In this document: positions 50,665 through 58,855 of the stretch, one piece after another
How the letters are laid out: every line of letters starts with the position of its first letter
How positions within the stretch are numbered: the first letter of the stretch is position 1
Assembly (NCBI RefSeq): GCF_002095395.1
Contig: NZ_MJEI01000100.1
Coordinates: 1-64,000 of the forward strand
DNA: 64,000 bases
Origin: Williamsia sp. 1135
GTDB taxonomy: Bacteria > Actinomycetota > Actinomycetes > Mycobacteriales > Mycobacteriaceae
Direction: 5' to 3'
Made by a program: the position numbers and the translations under genes
Notes under the pieces: generated by a model
Database searches by the model: none
What the model was told of the DNA's origin: nothing
What the model saw: the letters and a program-made list of their open reading frames with translations, nothing else

Positions 50665-51840
50665 GTGTCCAATTCCTCGGTGTCCAATTCCTTGGTGTCC
50701 ACGACCGATGTCCTGTCCCAACAGGCCCGCCGGAGCGGTTCTGCGTTGCGTCATCTCTGCTCGCCGCGCACCTGGTGGAGCGCCGCGGTGACCTTGAACC
50801 GCGGCAATACTGCGATCGCGCCCGCGGTTCGCGTGGGTGTTGCGGTCGGTCTCGTCCTCGTCGTGGGTGGTCTCCTCGGTCACCGGGACCTCGCCGGATT
50901 CGCCGCACTGGGGTCGCTGACCTCGGCATTTTGCCGGGCGGATCCATATCGGGTGCGGCTGCCGAGGTTGCTGGTCGTCGGTGCTGCAGTGGTGCTCTAT
51001 GTCGGATTCGGGGCCATCCTGGGGGCGTCAGGATCGTCGATCGTCGTGCAGGTTGTCGCGATGTCACTGGCCGCCGGGTTGGCCGCACTGCTCGTGCCAG
51101 CGTTGCGGCTGATGGGGCCGGGAGCGGTGGTGCTGATCTTCGCCGCAGCGGGGGCGGCCGGGTTCGCGACGACGGCTGGCGACGTCGGACGTCTCGTTGT
51201 TGCTGCGGTCATCGGGGCGTTTGTGGGGATCGCGGCCTCGCTCGCCCCGTGGGCAAGGGACGCGCTCCGCGGCGACGACCGGCACCGGATCGCCGAACGC
51301 GTGAATGTCCTCGCTGATCTGCGGAGGGTCTTCAATCGCCGTCTGCTCATGCGGTCGACGCGAATTGTTGCTGCCTGCGCGATCGCGGCCACCATCGCGG
51401 TGGCCGCCGGCCTGCAACACCCGATGTGGGCTGCCATGGGTGCGCTCGCGAGTCTGCAGGGCGTTGATTATCACGCCACCGTGCACCGTGGAGTGCAGCG
51501 GCTGCTCGGGAACGTCGGTGGCGCGGTGGTGGCGATCGCGTTGCTGGCGTTGCCGCTGGGCTACTGGGGTGCCGTGGCGCTCATCGTGGTGCTGCAGGTT
51601 GCCGCCGAGGTCCTGGCCACCGTCAACTACGCGCTGTGTTCCCTGGCGGTGACCCCGATGGCGCTGCTGCTCACCGGACTCGGCGCCGGCCTGACCGCCG
51701 ACATCGCGGTCGACCGAGTGGCCGACACCGCGGTCGGGGTGGTGTGCGGTGTGGTGCTGGCAGCTTTGACGGTCGCTCGTCACGAGTTCGCCGGTAGTGG
51801 TCCGATCCCCGTGGTCAGCAGCTCTGCGAGTTCGAGGTAG
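50665..51840 (+). CDS. FUSC family membrane protein (aromatic acid exporter-like)
   Basis: 391 residues. Ten or more membrane helices in two blocks. AALGSLTSAF (88-97) and the second-block HPMWAAMGALASLQGVDYHATVHRGVQRLLGNVGGA are the FUSC signature. These proteins export aromatic acids or similar compounds. The 5' end shows three near-identical 15-base units with a GTG each (50665, 50680, 50695), encoding VSNSS, VSNSL and VST, so the start codon is ambiguous. Its 3' end overlaps the convergent TetR gene by 61 bases. Confidence 0.85.
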   Translation: MSNSSVSNSLVSTTDVLSQQARRSGSALRHLCSPRTWWSAAVTLNRGNTAIAPAVRVGVAVGLVLVVGGLLGHRDLAGFAALGSLTSAFCRADPYRVRLPRLLVVGAAVVLYVGFGAILGASGSSIVVQVVAMSLAAGLAALLVPALRLMGPGAVVLIFAAAGAAGFATTAGDVGRLVVAAVIGAFVGIAASLAPWARDALRGDDRHRIAERVNVLADLRRVFNRRLLMRSTRIVAACAIAATIAVAAGLQHPMWAAMGALASLQGVDYHATVHRGVQRLLGNVGGAVVAIALLALPLGYWGAVALIVVLQVAAEVLATVNYALCSLAVTPMALLLTGLGAGLTADIAVDRVADTAVGVVCGVVLAALTVARHEFAGSGPIPVVSSSASSR

Positions 51841-52382
51841 GCCCGTGAGTCGTCGAGTCCTACAGCATCTTTGATGCTGCGCTGCTGGATGCGCACCATG
51901 ACCGAGGCGGCGACGTCGGCGACGAAAGCGGCGTGGAGGTCGCGGACGTCACCGGCCGCAGCGCCCTCGATGATGAGGTCGCGTACCCGCTCGGCCGCGG
52001 CCCGGGTGTTGTGCTCGTACACATCTCGGGCCGGCGGATAGGCGGCAAGGTCGTCCATGAACTGTTCCGATGCCGGGGCCAGGGCGGCCCCGACCGCCGT
52101 CAGATACGCCGTGAGCCGGGCGCGGGTTCCATCTGCGGTGGCCACCGCCCCTTCGACTTCGGAAGTCGCCGCCCGAAAGAAGTGCACGGTGACCGCCTGG
52201 ACGAGATCTCCTTTGCTGCCCGCCAGGGTGTAGAGGGTCGATTTCGAGCAACGCAGCCGGGCGGCGATCTCGTCGAGAGTGAGGTGCGCGAAACCCTCGG
52301 ACAGGAAGAGCTGGACGAGCGAGTCGAACAATTCGGCCCGGCGCGCAGTGGCATGAACTCCTGGGGCGGTAGTCGGGACCAT
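51780..52382 (-). CDS. TetR-family transcriptional regulator
   Basis: 200 residues. HTH: RAELFDSLVQLFLSEGFAHLTLDEIAARLRCSKSTLYTLAGSKGDLVQAV. The C-terminal ligand domain is normal length. It is divergent from the acyl-CoA dehydrogenase gene across a gap holding a strong inverted repeat (52388-52419), so it most likely represses that gene in response to an acyl-CoA or related compound. Its end runs 61 bases into the FUSC gene on the other strand. Confidence 0.9.
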   Translation of the reverse strand: MVPTTAPGVHATARRAELFDSLVQLFLSEGFAHLTLDEIAARLRCSKSTLYTLAGSKGDLVQAVTVHFFRAATSEVEGAVATADGTRARLTAYLTAVGAALAPASEQFMDDLAAYPPARDVYEHNTRAAAERVRDLIIEGAAAGDVRDLHAAFVADVAASVMVRIQQRSIKDAVGLDDSRAYLELAELLTTGIGPLPANS

Positions 52383-52387
52383 GGCTC

Positions 52388-52419
52388 AATAGTACTGCTG
52401 GACGTCATCCAGTACTATT
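52388..52419. promoter_or_regulatory. TetR operator, AATAGTACTG inverted repeat
   Basis: AATAGTACTG (52388-52397) and CAGTACTATT (52410-52419) are perfect inverted arms with a 12-base spacer, six bases upstream of the TetR start. A third AGTACT lies at 52423-52428. The position fits control of both the TetR gene and the acyl-CoA dehydrogenase. Confidence 0.65.
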
Positions 52420-52478
52420 ATGAGTACTGAAACTCGCGTGCCAGTACTGTCGCGCGGTGATGACCGAGGGAGATCGCG

Positions 52479-53618
52479 ATGTCCGTCAACCGGCTGCTAC
52501 CCACCGAAGAAGCCCGTGACCTGGTGCAACTGGCGAGCGATGTCGCCGACAAGACGCTGGCGCCCATCGTCGACGAGTACGAGAAGGCCGAGAAGTACCC
52601 GGATGAGGCCTTCGCGGTGCTCGGTCAGACCGGGCTGCTGAGCCTCCCGTATCCCGAGGAATGGGGCGGCGGCGGTCAGCCGTATGAGGTGTACCTGCAG
52701 GTCCTCGAAGAGCTCGCCGCGCGCTGGGCCGCAGTGGCGGTGGCGGTGAGTGTGCACAGCCTCTCGTGCCATCCGCTGATGATGTTCGGCACCGACGAGC
52801 AGAAGCAGCGCTGGCTTCCGGAGATGCTCGGTGGCGAGAAGATCGGTGCGTACAGCCTGTCGGAGCCGCAGGCCGGTTCCGACGCCGCGGCCCTGAACTG
52901 CAAAGCCGAGGCCACCGACGGTGGGTACCGGGTGACCGGAGCCAAGGCCTGGATCACCCACGGCGGCGTCGCAGACTTCTACAACCTCTTCGCGCGCACC
53001 GGTGAAGGATCCAAAGGCATTTCCTGTTTCCTGGTTCCCGGTGACACCGAAGGCCTGACCTTCGGCAAGCCGGAAGAGAAGATGGGCTTGGCCGCGGTCC
53101 CGACGACCTCCGCGCACTACGACGGTGCGTTCATACCCGAGGAGCGTCGTATCGGCGCAGATGGTCAGGGACTGCAGATCGCCTTCAGCGCGCTCGATTC
53201 CGGACGCCTGGGCATCGCTGCGGTGGCGGTCGGTATCGCGCAGGCCGCACTCGACGAAGCGGTGGCCTACGCCAAAGAGCGAAAGACGTTCGGCAAGAAG
53301 ATCATCGATCACCAGGGGCTGGGATTCCTCCTCGCGGACATGGCCGCTGCCGTCGACTCGGCGCGGGCGACATACCTCGACGCCGCGCGACGCCGTGATG
53401 CCGGCCTGCCGTACTCCCGCAATGCATCGGTGGCGAAGCTGGTCGCCACCGACGCCGCGATGAAGGTCACCACTGACGCGGTCCAGGTCTTCGGTGGCTA
53501 CGGCTACACCAAGGACTTCCGGGTCGAGCGGCTCATGCGCGAAGCGAAGATCACCCAGATCTTCGAAGGCACCAACCAGATTCAGCGGCTCGTGATCAGT
53601 CGGTCGCTGGCGGGCTGA
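52479..53618 (+). CDS. Acyl-CoA dehydrogenase
   Basis: 379 residues. The FAD-binding middle domain has YSLSEPQAGSDAAAL and WITHGG, and the C-terminal helical domain ends FGGYGYTKDFRVERLMREAKITQIFEGTNQIQRLVI, where the Glu of FEGTNQIQ is the catalytic base of short/medium-chain enzymes. It oxidises acyl-CoA at alpha-beta in fatty acid or branched amino acid breakdown; chain length is not readable. It is divergent from and probably regulated by the TetR gene at 51780. Confidence 0.93.
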   Translation: MSVNRLLPTEEARDLVQLASDVADKTLAPIVDEYEKAEKYPDEAFAVLGQTGLLSLPYPEEWGGGGQPYEVYLQVLEELAARWAAVAVAVSVHSLSCHPLMMFGTDEQKQRWLPEMLGGEKIGAYSLSEPQAGSDAAALNCKAEATDGGYRVTGAKAWITHGGVADFYNLFARTGEGSKGISCFLVPGDTEGLTFGKPEEKMGLAAVPTTSAHYDGAFIPEERRIGADGQGLQIAFSALDSGRLGIAAVAVGIAQAALDEAVAYAKERKTFGKKIIDHQGLGFLLADMAAAVDSARATYLDAARRRDAGLPYSRNASVAKLVATDAAMKVTTDAVQVFGGYGYTKDFRVERLMREAKITQIFEGTNQIQRLVISRSLAG

Positions 53619-53699
53619 TGGCCCCCGCTCGATAAAATCACCGTGGGCCTTGGTCGTCCGATCGGAATGGCGATGCGTGGCGGCGGCGTTGGCCCAGAC

Positions 53700-54617
53700 A
53701 TGACTCTTGGAGTGGCTCTCAGTACGCCGGGTGACGGAAACGCGGTGGACGGGGTCGTCGCACTCGCCCGCGAGGCGGTGAGCGCCGGTCTGACCTCCGC
53801 TTGGCTCGGGCAGCGCTTCGACTACGACGCGATCACCCTGGCCGGGATCATCGGGCGCGAGGTCCCCGAACTGCAGGTGGGGACGTCGGCCGTCCCGATC
53901 TTCGCCAGACATCCGTCGCTGGTGATCGGCCAGGCTCAGACCGTCCAGGCCGCCACGCACGGACGGTTTCAGCTGGGCCTGGCTCTCGGAAGCGCACTGA
54001 CCGAGCGCGCTTTCGGGGTCCCGTTCTCGCGGCCGGTCGCCCTGTTGCGCGAATTCCTCACCTCCGCGCGCGCCCTGGTCACGACCGGGACCGCGGACCA
54101 TCACGGCGAATTGCTGACTGTTGCACCACCCTTTCCTGCGGTGGTTCCCGGCGCCGGCACGGACCTGCCCATACTTGTCGCGGCCATGGGGCCGAAGGCG
54201 TTAGCGGTGAGCGGCGAGCTCGCCGACGGAATCCTGCCGTTCCTGGCCGGCCCCGCAACACTCGAGCGCCACATCGTTCCTGCGGTCAACGCGGCCGCGG
54301 AGGCGGCCGGACGCTCGCCGGTGCGGGTCATCGCATTCGTTGCGGCAGTGGTGACCGACGACGTCGAGGCGGGGCGCGAGGCGGCGCACGCCTCGATGGG
54401 GTTGTACAACACCATCCCCTCGTACCGGCGGGTGATCGAACTCGAAGGAGCACGCGAAGCCGCCGACCTCGCGCTCGTCGGGTCCGCGGCGCACGTTCGT
54501 GCCGGTGTCAAGCGCTATTTCGACGCGGGTGCCACCGAGGTGGTGTTGACGCAGAAAGACCTTCTCGGGGTCGGCGTACAGCGCGAAACCTGGAATGCTC
54601 TGGGCGACTTACGCTGA
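53700..54617 (+). CDS. LLM-class F420-dependent oxidoreductase
   Basis: 305 residues from ATG 53700; a GTG at 53643 would add 19 residues and is less likely. TIM-barrel luciferase-like landmarks: GLTSAWLGQRFDYDAI, LQVGTSAVPIFARHPSLVIGQAQTVQAATHGRFQLGLALG, PILVAAMGPKALAVSGELADGILPFLAG. The group fits mycobacterial F420-dependent enzymes. The substrate is unknown. It lies 81 bases after the acyl-CoA dehydrogenase gene and may be co-transcribed. Confidence 0.88.
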   Translation: MTLGVALSTPGDGNAVDGVVALAREAVSAGLTSAWLGQRFDYDAITLAGIIGREVPELQVGTSAVPIFARHPSLVIGQAQTVQAATHGRFQLGLALGSALTERAFGVPFSRPVALLREFLTSARALVTTGTADHHGELLTVAPPFPAVVPGAGTDLPILVAAMGPKALAVSGELADGILPFLAGPATLERHIVPAVNAAAEAAGRSPVRVIAFVAAVVTDDVEAGREAAHASMGLYNTIPSYRRVIELEGAREAADLALVGSAAHVRAGVKRYFDAGATEVVLTQKDLLGVGVQRETWNALGDLR

Positions 54618-54667
54618 CGCTGAAAGCGGCGGAGTGATCCAGCGCACGCCAAAGTGTCCTCTATGAG

Positions 54668-54686
54668 TAAGGTTAGGCATGCCATA
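54668..54686. promoter_or_regulatory. Weak match to an iron (IdeR/DtxR) box
   Basis: TAAGGTTAGGCATGCCATA agrees with 13 of 19 positions of the DtxR/IdeR consensus TTAGGTTAGGCTAACCTAA, with the left half almost perfect. It lies eight bases upstream of the DoxX gene start. The right half is poor, so regulation by iron is only a suggestion. Confidence 0.25.
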
Positions 54687-54694
54687 CTTCGTCG

Positions 54695-55153
54695 GTGAAA
54701 CAAACAAATGAGTCGCGGCTCACGCCAATTGTGTTGACTGCCTTTCGAATTGTCGTCGGATTTCTGGTCTTCTGTCATGGCTCGTCCACTCTCATCGGTT
54801 GGCCGGTCGCGCCCTACGGTGGACAGACCAGCACCTTCTGGGAGTGGCCCGGCGGCATCGCAGGCGCGATCCAGCTCGTGTGCGGCGCGTTGCTGATGGT
54901 GGGCCTGGGCACCAGGGCGGCGGCCTTCCTGTCCTCGGGATCCATGGCGGTGGCGTACTTCTGGAAGCATCAGCCGGATGGGCTGCTTCCCATCGACAAC
55001 GACGGAGACTCCCTGGTGCTGTTCTGCTGGGCACTCTTCCTGTTGGTCTTCACCGGGCCGGGACTGCTTGCACTCGACAACCTGTTGTCACGCACACGTT
55101 CTCGGCAGCCCGAGTCGTCCACGTCGCAGGTCGGGGAAGGCGTGCCGGCCTGA
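54695..55153 (+). CDS. DoxX family membrane protein
   Basis: 152 residues from GTG 54695. Four membrane helices (about 10-30, 50-71, 75-93, 105-126). The DoxX pattern is RIVVGFLVFCHGSSTLIGWP at the first helix, then GGIAGAIQLVCGALLMVGLGTRAAAFL and FWKHQPDGLLPIDNDGDSLVLFCWALF. Members are linked to thiosulfate oxidation, redox stress or oxidoreductase complexes. It ends seven bases before the convergent ROK gene. Confidence 0.88.
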   Translation: MKQTNESRLTPIVLTAFRIVVGFLVFCHGSSTLIGWPVAPYGGQTSTFWEWPGGIAGAIQLVCGALLMVGLGTRAAAFLSSGSMAVAYFWKHQPDGLLPIDNDGDSLVLFCWALFLLVFTGPGLLALDNLLSRTRSRQPESSTSQVGEGVPA

Positions 55154-55159
55154 TCGGGG

Positions 55160-56101
55160 TCAGGGTTGTAGACCCACCAGATCACGTCGGTAGACCAGGG
55201 CGGCCGCGCCGGTGAGCGGCGCGGTCTCCGGTAGTCCGGCATCTATGACATGCACTCGCGCAACGTACTCGAGAGGGTGGCTGCCGACGACCTGCGCGAT
55301 CATCGGGACCAGATCTGATGCTACCTGGGAGAATCCGCCGCCGATGGCAACCACGTCGGTCTCGACCAACGCGCAGGCGCTGCAGATCGCCTGCCCGACG
55401 GCCTCTGACACCCGGACGACCGCGCGGCGTGCGATCGGATCACCGTTCCGATAGGACCGGGCGAGGTCTTCGCCGGTGTGCCCGGTCCACCCCTGCTCAT
55501 TCGCCCAGGCCACGGTATGTGGGCCGGAGGCAACGGATTCGAGGGTGGTTCGGCTGCCGATGCTGAGTTCGCCCGTGAAGCCGGATACCTGGATCTGACC
55601 GATGTGCCCGGAATTGCCTGCGAGGACCCGGCCGCCGGAGATGAAACCGCCGCCGATGCCGGTGGAGATCACCATCCCCAGTAAGTTGCTGGTCCCGGCT
55701 GCGTTACCCAGCCAGTGGGCAGCCAGCACGATGGCCACGCCGTCGCGATGGAACTGAACAGGTATGTCGCCGAGGGTGTCTCGGACATGCTCCGTGATCA
55801 ATGTTCGCAACGGATAGTCGCGCCACTGCGGGATGTTGATGGGGGAGAGTGTTCCCGCCCGTTCATCGACCGGCCCGGCCGCCGCGATCCCGGCACCGAC
55901 GATCGACGCACTCGCGGGGGCGTGGTTCAGTGCGTGGTCGACCACCTGGAGGACAGCGGCGTCCAGGTCGGCGGGCGAGGAGTCACCGCCCGTCGGCGCC
56001 CGGTTTCGCGAAGTGGCAAGCACCATTCCGTCCGGGTCGACCAGCGCGGCTTCCACTTTCGTGCCACCGAGGTCGACTGCCAACACCAGTTCATCCGCCA
56101 C
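55160..56101 (-). CDS. ROK family sugar kinase-like protein without zinc motif
   Basis: 313 residues. ATP/phosphate motif LAVDLGGTKVEAALVD, VGAGIAAAGPVD, GMVISTGIGGGFISGG and GHIGQI, all ROK features (glucokinase, ManNAc kinase, repressors). The CxCGxxGC zinc-binding signature expected after GHI is missing; the protein reads SGFTGELSIGSRTTLESVASG there. It also lacks a DNA-binding domain, so it is a kinase-type ROK of altered metal dependence. Substrate is unknown. Confidence 0.85.
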   Translation of the reverse strand: MADELVLAVDLGGTKVEAALVDPDGMVLATSRNRAPTGGDSSPADLDAAVLQVVDHALNHAPASASIVGAGIAAAGPVDERAGTLSPINIPQWRDYPLRTLITEHVRDTLGDIPVQFHRDGVAIVLAAHWLGNAAGTSNLLGMVISTGIGGGFISGGRVLAGNSGHIGQIQVSGFTGELSIGSRTTLESVASGPHTVAWANEQGWTGHTGEDLARSYRNGDPIARRAVVRVSEAVGQAICSACALVETDVVAIGGGFSQVASDLVPMIAQVVGSHPLEYVARVHVIDAGLPETAPLTGAAALVYRRDLVGLQP

Positions 56102-56132
56102 CGCGCCAGCCTAGTCGCCCCCAGTTTCACAA

Positions 56133-56194
56133 ACGCGCCGATTGTCCGTAGACGATCCGCCTACACACGGATCGTCTACGGACAAGCGGCGCGT
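56133..56194. repeat. 27-bp hairpin A, one half of an inverted REP pair
   Basis: Arms 56133-56159 and 56168-56194 (ACGCGCCGATTGTCCGTAGA... and its complement) pair over 27 positions with one mismatch around an eight-base loop. It lies 31 bases upstream of the ROK start codon. Confidence 0.7.
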
Positions 56195-56200
56195 CTGGCG

Positions 56201-56228
56201 TTGTGCACAGGTCGCTGAGTTGTCCACA
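56201..56228 (+). promoter_or_regulatory. Two DnaA-box-like nonamers
   Basis: TTGTGCACA (56201-56209) and TTGTCCACA (56220-56228) match the actinobacterial DnaA box (TTGTCCACA, one and zero mismatches) with a ten-base gap. Only two sites are present and no dnaA, dnaN or AT-rich DUE is nearby, so this is not an origin. They may bind DnaA for regulation or titration, or be part of the repeat element. Confidence 0.35.
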
Positions 56229-56317
56229 GGAGGCGTTGGCAACAGGTTGCGGTGCCATCCTGCGCGCAATGATCGACGACGTGGGGGAATACGAACTGAC
56301 GCGTTAGATGATCCACC

Positions 56318-56359
56318 TATACGAAGACGATCCACCTGTAGGCGGATCGTCTTCGTATA
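56318..56359. repeat. 16-bp perfect hairpin B, inverted copy of hairpin A
   Basis: TATACGAAGACGATCC and GGATCGTCTTCGTATA (56318-56333, 56344-56359) pair perfectly, with outer ACGCG/CGCGT arms. Read on the minus strand its sequence (AACGCGCCGGTTATACGAAG...) is a diverged copy of hairpin A, so the two units face each other about 120 bases apart. It ends 22 bases before the thiolase stop. Confidence 0.7.
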
Positions 56360-56381
56360 ACCGGCGCGTTTGCGGCGAAAA

Positions 56382-57560
56382 TTACAGCCGCTCGATGATG
56401 GTGGCGTTGGCGAGACCGCCTGCCTCACACATCGTCTGCAGACCGTAGCGTCCGCCGGTCTGTTCCAGCGCGTTGACCAGGGTGGTCATGATGCGTGCTC
56501 CACTCGCCCCGAGCGGATGGCCCAGTGCGATGGCGCCGCCGTTGACGTTCGTTTTCGCCAGATCAGCGCCGGTGTCCTTGGCCCAGGCCAGCACGACGGG
56601 GGAGAAGGCCTCGTTGACCTCGAACAGATCGATGTCGGAGATCGACAGACCTGCCCGGGCGAGCACCTTCTGGGTCGCCGGGATGACGCCGGTCAGCATG
56701 TAGATCGGGTCGGAGCCCACGACAGAGAAGCTGTGCAGCCGGGCGAGCGGCTTGAGGCCGAGTTCCTTGGCCTTTGCGCTGCTCGTGATCAGCACGGCGG
56801 CACTGCCGTCGGAGAGCGGACTCGAGTTCGCTGCGGTGATCCGCCAATCGATCTGCGGGAACCGCTCCTTCATCGCCGGGTTGTAGAAGGCCGGCTTGAG
56901 GGCGGCCAGCTTCTCGATGGTCCCGCCCGGACGGATCATCTCGTCGGAGGTCAGACCCGCCAGCGGCACGATCTCGTTGTCGAACCGGCCCGCCTTGGTC
57001 GCCGCTGTCGCCCTGTCGTGGCTCGAGATGGCGAACTCGTCCAGTTCGGTGCGGGAGAATCCCCAATCGGCTGCGATCAGCTCGGCGCTGTAACCCTGTG
57101 GGATGAAGCCCTCGGGATAGCGCTGCAGCAGCGCCTCGCCGAACGGGTTGGCGCCCGGGCGGACATCCGACATCATCGGAACCCGGCTCATCGACTCGAC
57201 ACCCGCAGCGATCACGACGTCCTGGACGCCGGACATCACGGCCTGGGCAGCGAACGAAATTGCCTGCTGGCTCGATCCACACTGACGATTCACCGTGGTC
57301 GCAGGCACCGACTCGGGGAAGCCCGCGGCCAGTACCGCATTGCGGCTGATGTTCTGACCCTGTTCATCGGCCTGAGTGACATTGCCGGTGATCACGTCGT
57401 CGACCAGCACGGGATCGATACCCGTCTGTTCCACGAGCGCCTTCAGGCTGTGGGCCAACATGTCCACAGGGTGGACCCCATTGAGTCCACCACCCGGTTT
57501 TCCCTTACCTATCGGAGTGCGCACTGCTCCGACGATGACCGCGTCGACTATCTCACCCAT
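56382..57560 (-). CDS. Acetyl-CoA acetyltransferase (thiolase)
   Basis: 392 residues from ATG 57560 with AGGAGG six bases upstream. Active-site blocks are all present: NRQCGSSQQA with the nucleophilic Cys, NVNGGAIALGHPLGASGARI with the catalytic His, and CEAGGLANATIIERL with the second Cys. The N-terminus AVIVGAVRTPIGKGKPGG is typical of actinobacterial FadA-like thiolases. It cleaves or forms 3-ketoacyl-CoA in fatty acid or steroid metabolism. Single gene, with hairpin B after its end. Confidence 0.93.
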   Translation of the reverse strand: MGEIVDAVIVGAVRTPIGKGKPGGGLNGVHPVDMLAHSLKALVEQTGIDPVLVDDVITGNVTQADEQGQNISRNAVLAAGFPESVPATTVNRQCGSSQQAISFAAQAVMSGVQDVVIAAGVESMSRVPMMSDVRPGANPFGEALLQRYPEGFIPQGYSAELIAADWGFSRTELDEFAISSHDRATAATKAGRFDNEIVPLAGLTSDEMIRPGGTIEKLAALKPAFYNPAMKERFPQIDWRITAANSSPLSDGSAAVLITSSAKAKELGLKPLARLHSFSVVGSDPIYMLTGVIPATQKVLARAGLSISDIDLFEVNEAFSPVVLAWAKDTGADLAKTNVNGGAIALGHPLGASGARIMTTLVNALEQTGGRYGLQTMCEAGGLANATIIERL

Positions 57561-57703
57561 GACTGCCTCCTGTTGGCTGACTATGCTTTATAAAAGCCAG
57601 ATATACGCCGAGTTATTCCCGGTGTCCAGACGGCAGCGGGAGATCGACGGTGAGTGTGGTTCGAGCCGGATGCCCGGTGGACCTGGCCGGTAGTGTGTCC
57701 TGC

Positions 57704-58855
57704 GTGGTGCGTCTTCCGAATCTCATGACCGGTCCCAGGCTCCTGACCAGTGCCGCCACCGCCGGAGTCGCGCTTGCCGCGGCCGGTGTCACCGCTGGGG
57801 GTGAGGTCTATCGGGCAATGGGGGCACCCAAAGATCTTGTGCTCTCGCACATCAGCGCCTCGCCGCGCCAGAAGGGCGGCACCTTCGCGAATGTCGAACC
57901 ACCGACCCCCGTCGAAGGTGACCGGGCGGCGGCGCTGGCGATGCTGCGGCGCGGCGACATCGGCAAACCCTCCAAGCACCTGCAATTCGATGTCACGCCT
58001 CTGCCACTGGAGGCTGCTGACCTCGCCGCGACGTGGATGGGTCATGCCTCGGTCCTCGTGGAACTCGACGGCCACCGAATCCTGACCGACCCCGTGTGGA
58101 GCAAACGCTGCTCACCATCGAGCATCGTCGGGCCGGCCCGCATGCATCCGGTGCCGCATTCACTGGCCGAGCTGCCCTCGCTCGATGTCATCCTGATCAG
58201 CCACGACCACTACGACCACCTCGACACCGCGACGGTCCGCAAACTCGCGGTTCTGCATCCGGAGGCGACGTTCGTGACGCCGATCGGGGTCGGGGCTCAT
58301 CTCGAGTACTGGGGGATCGGCCCGGAGCGTATCCGTGAGGCCGATTGGGGTGAATCGATCACGGTCGGCGATCTCACGTTCAACTGCTGCCCGGCCCGGC
58401 ACTTCTCCGGTCGCGGTCTGCAGCGCAACACCACTCAATGGGCGAGCTGGGCCGTGGCGGGCCCGAACAACAACTTCTTCTTTTCCGGCGACTCCGGTAT
58501 CACCGACGCCTTCGAACAGGTCGGTGCCGAGTACGGACCGTTCGGTCTGAGCCTGATCGCGATCGGCGCATACGACCGGCTCTGGCCCGACATCCACCTC
58601 AATCCGGAGGAGGCGGTCGAGGTGTACCGGATGCTCAACGGCGACAAGCTCTCCGAGTCGCTCCTGCTGCCGATCCACTGGGCCACCTTCAATCTCGCCC
58701 TGCACGAGTGGGCTGATCCGGTCCAGCGACTGCTGCCCGCCGCCCAGGCGCATCAGATCCCGCTGATCACACCGATGCCGGGAGCCCACTTCGACGTCAG
58801 CTCACGCACGGGACACGGATTCGACAGCCAGTCCTGGTGGGAGGTCGCCGCATGA
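57704..58855 (+). CDS. MBL-fold metallohydrolase, NAPE-PLD/UlaG-like (Rv0906-like)
   Basis: 383 residues from a GTG at 57704; GTG 57650 and ATG 57725 are alternatives. The zinc motif is SHDHYDHLD, with further ligands at [17 protein letters not shown], and [12 protein letters not shown] hydrophobic N-terminus (about 15-30) suggests a membrane anchor or signal. The [28 protein letters not shown] block is that of RomA/NAPE-PLD-like lactamase-fold enzymes. Its stop overlaps the CtpE-like start (ATGA). In M. tuberculosis the similar gene Rv0906 lies two genes before ctpE. Confidence 0.88.
   Translation: MVRLPNLMTGPRLLTSAATAGVALAAAGVTAGGEVYRAMGAPKDLVLSHISASPRQKGGTFANVEPPTPVEGDRAAALAMLRRGDIGKPSKHLQFDVTPLPLEAADLAATWMGHASVLVELDGHRILTDPVWSKRCSPSSIVGPARMHPVPHSLAELPSLDVILISHDHYDHLDTATVRKLAVLHPEATFVTPIGVGAHLEYWGIGPERIREADWGESITVGDLTFNCCPARHFSGRGLQRNTTQWASWAVAGPNNNFFFSGDSGITDAFEQVGAEYGPFGLSLIAIGAYDRLWPDIHLNPEEAVEVYRMLNGDKLSESLLLPIHWATFNLALHEWADPVQRLLPAAQAHQIPLITPMPGAHFDVSSRTGHGFDSQSWWEVAA

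Noticed and set aside
52497-54104. 535-codon open frame on the minus strand
   Set aside because: Antisense to the acyl-CoA dehydrogenase and LLM genes; no motif.
56201-56228. Replication origin
   Set aside because: Only two DnaA-like boxes, no AT-rich unwinding region and no dnaA or dnaN nearby.
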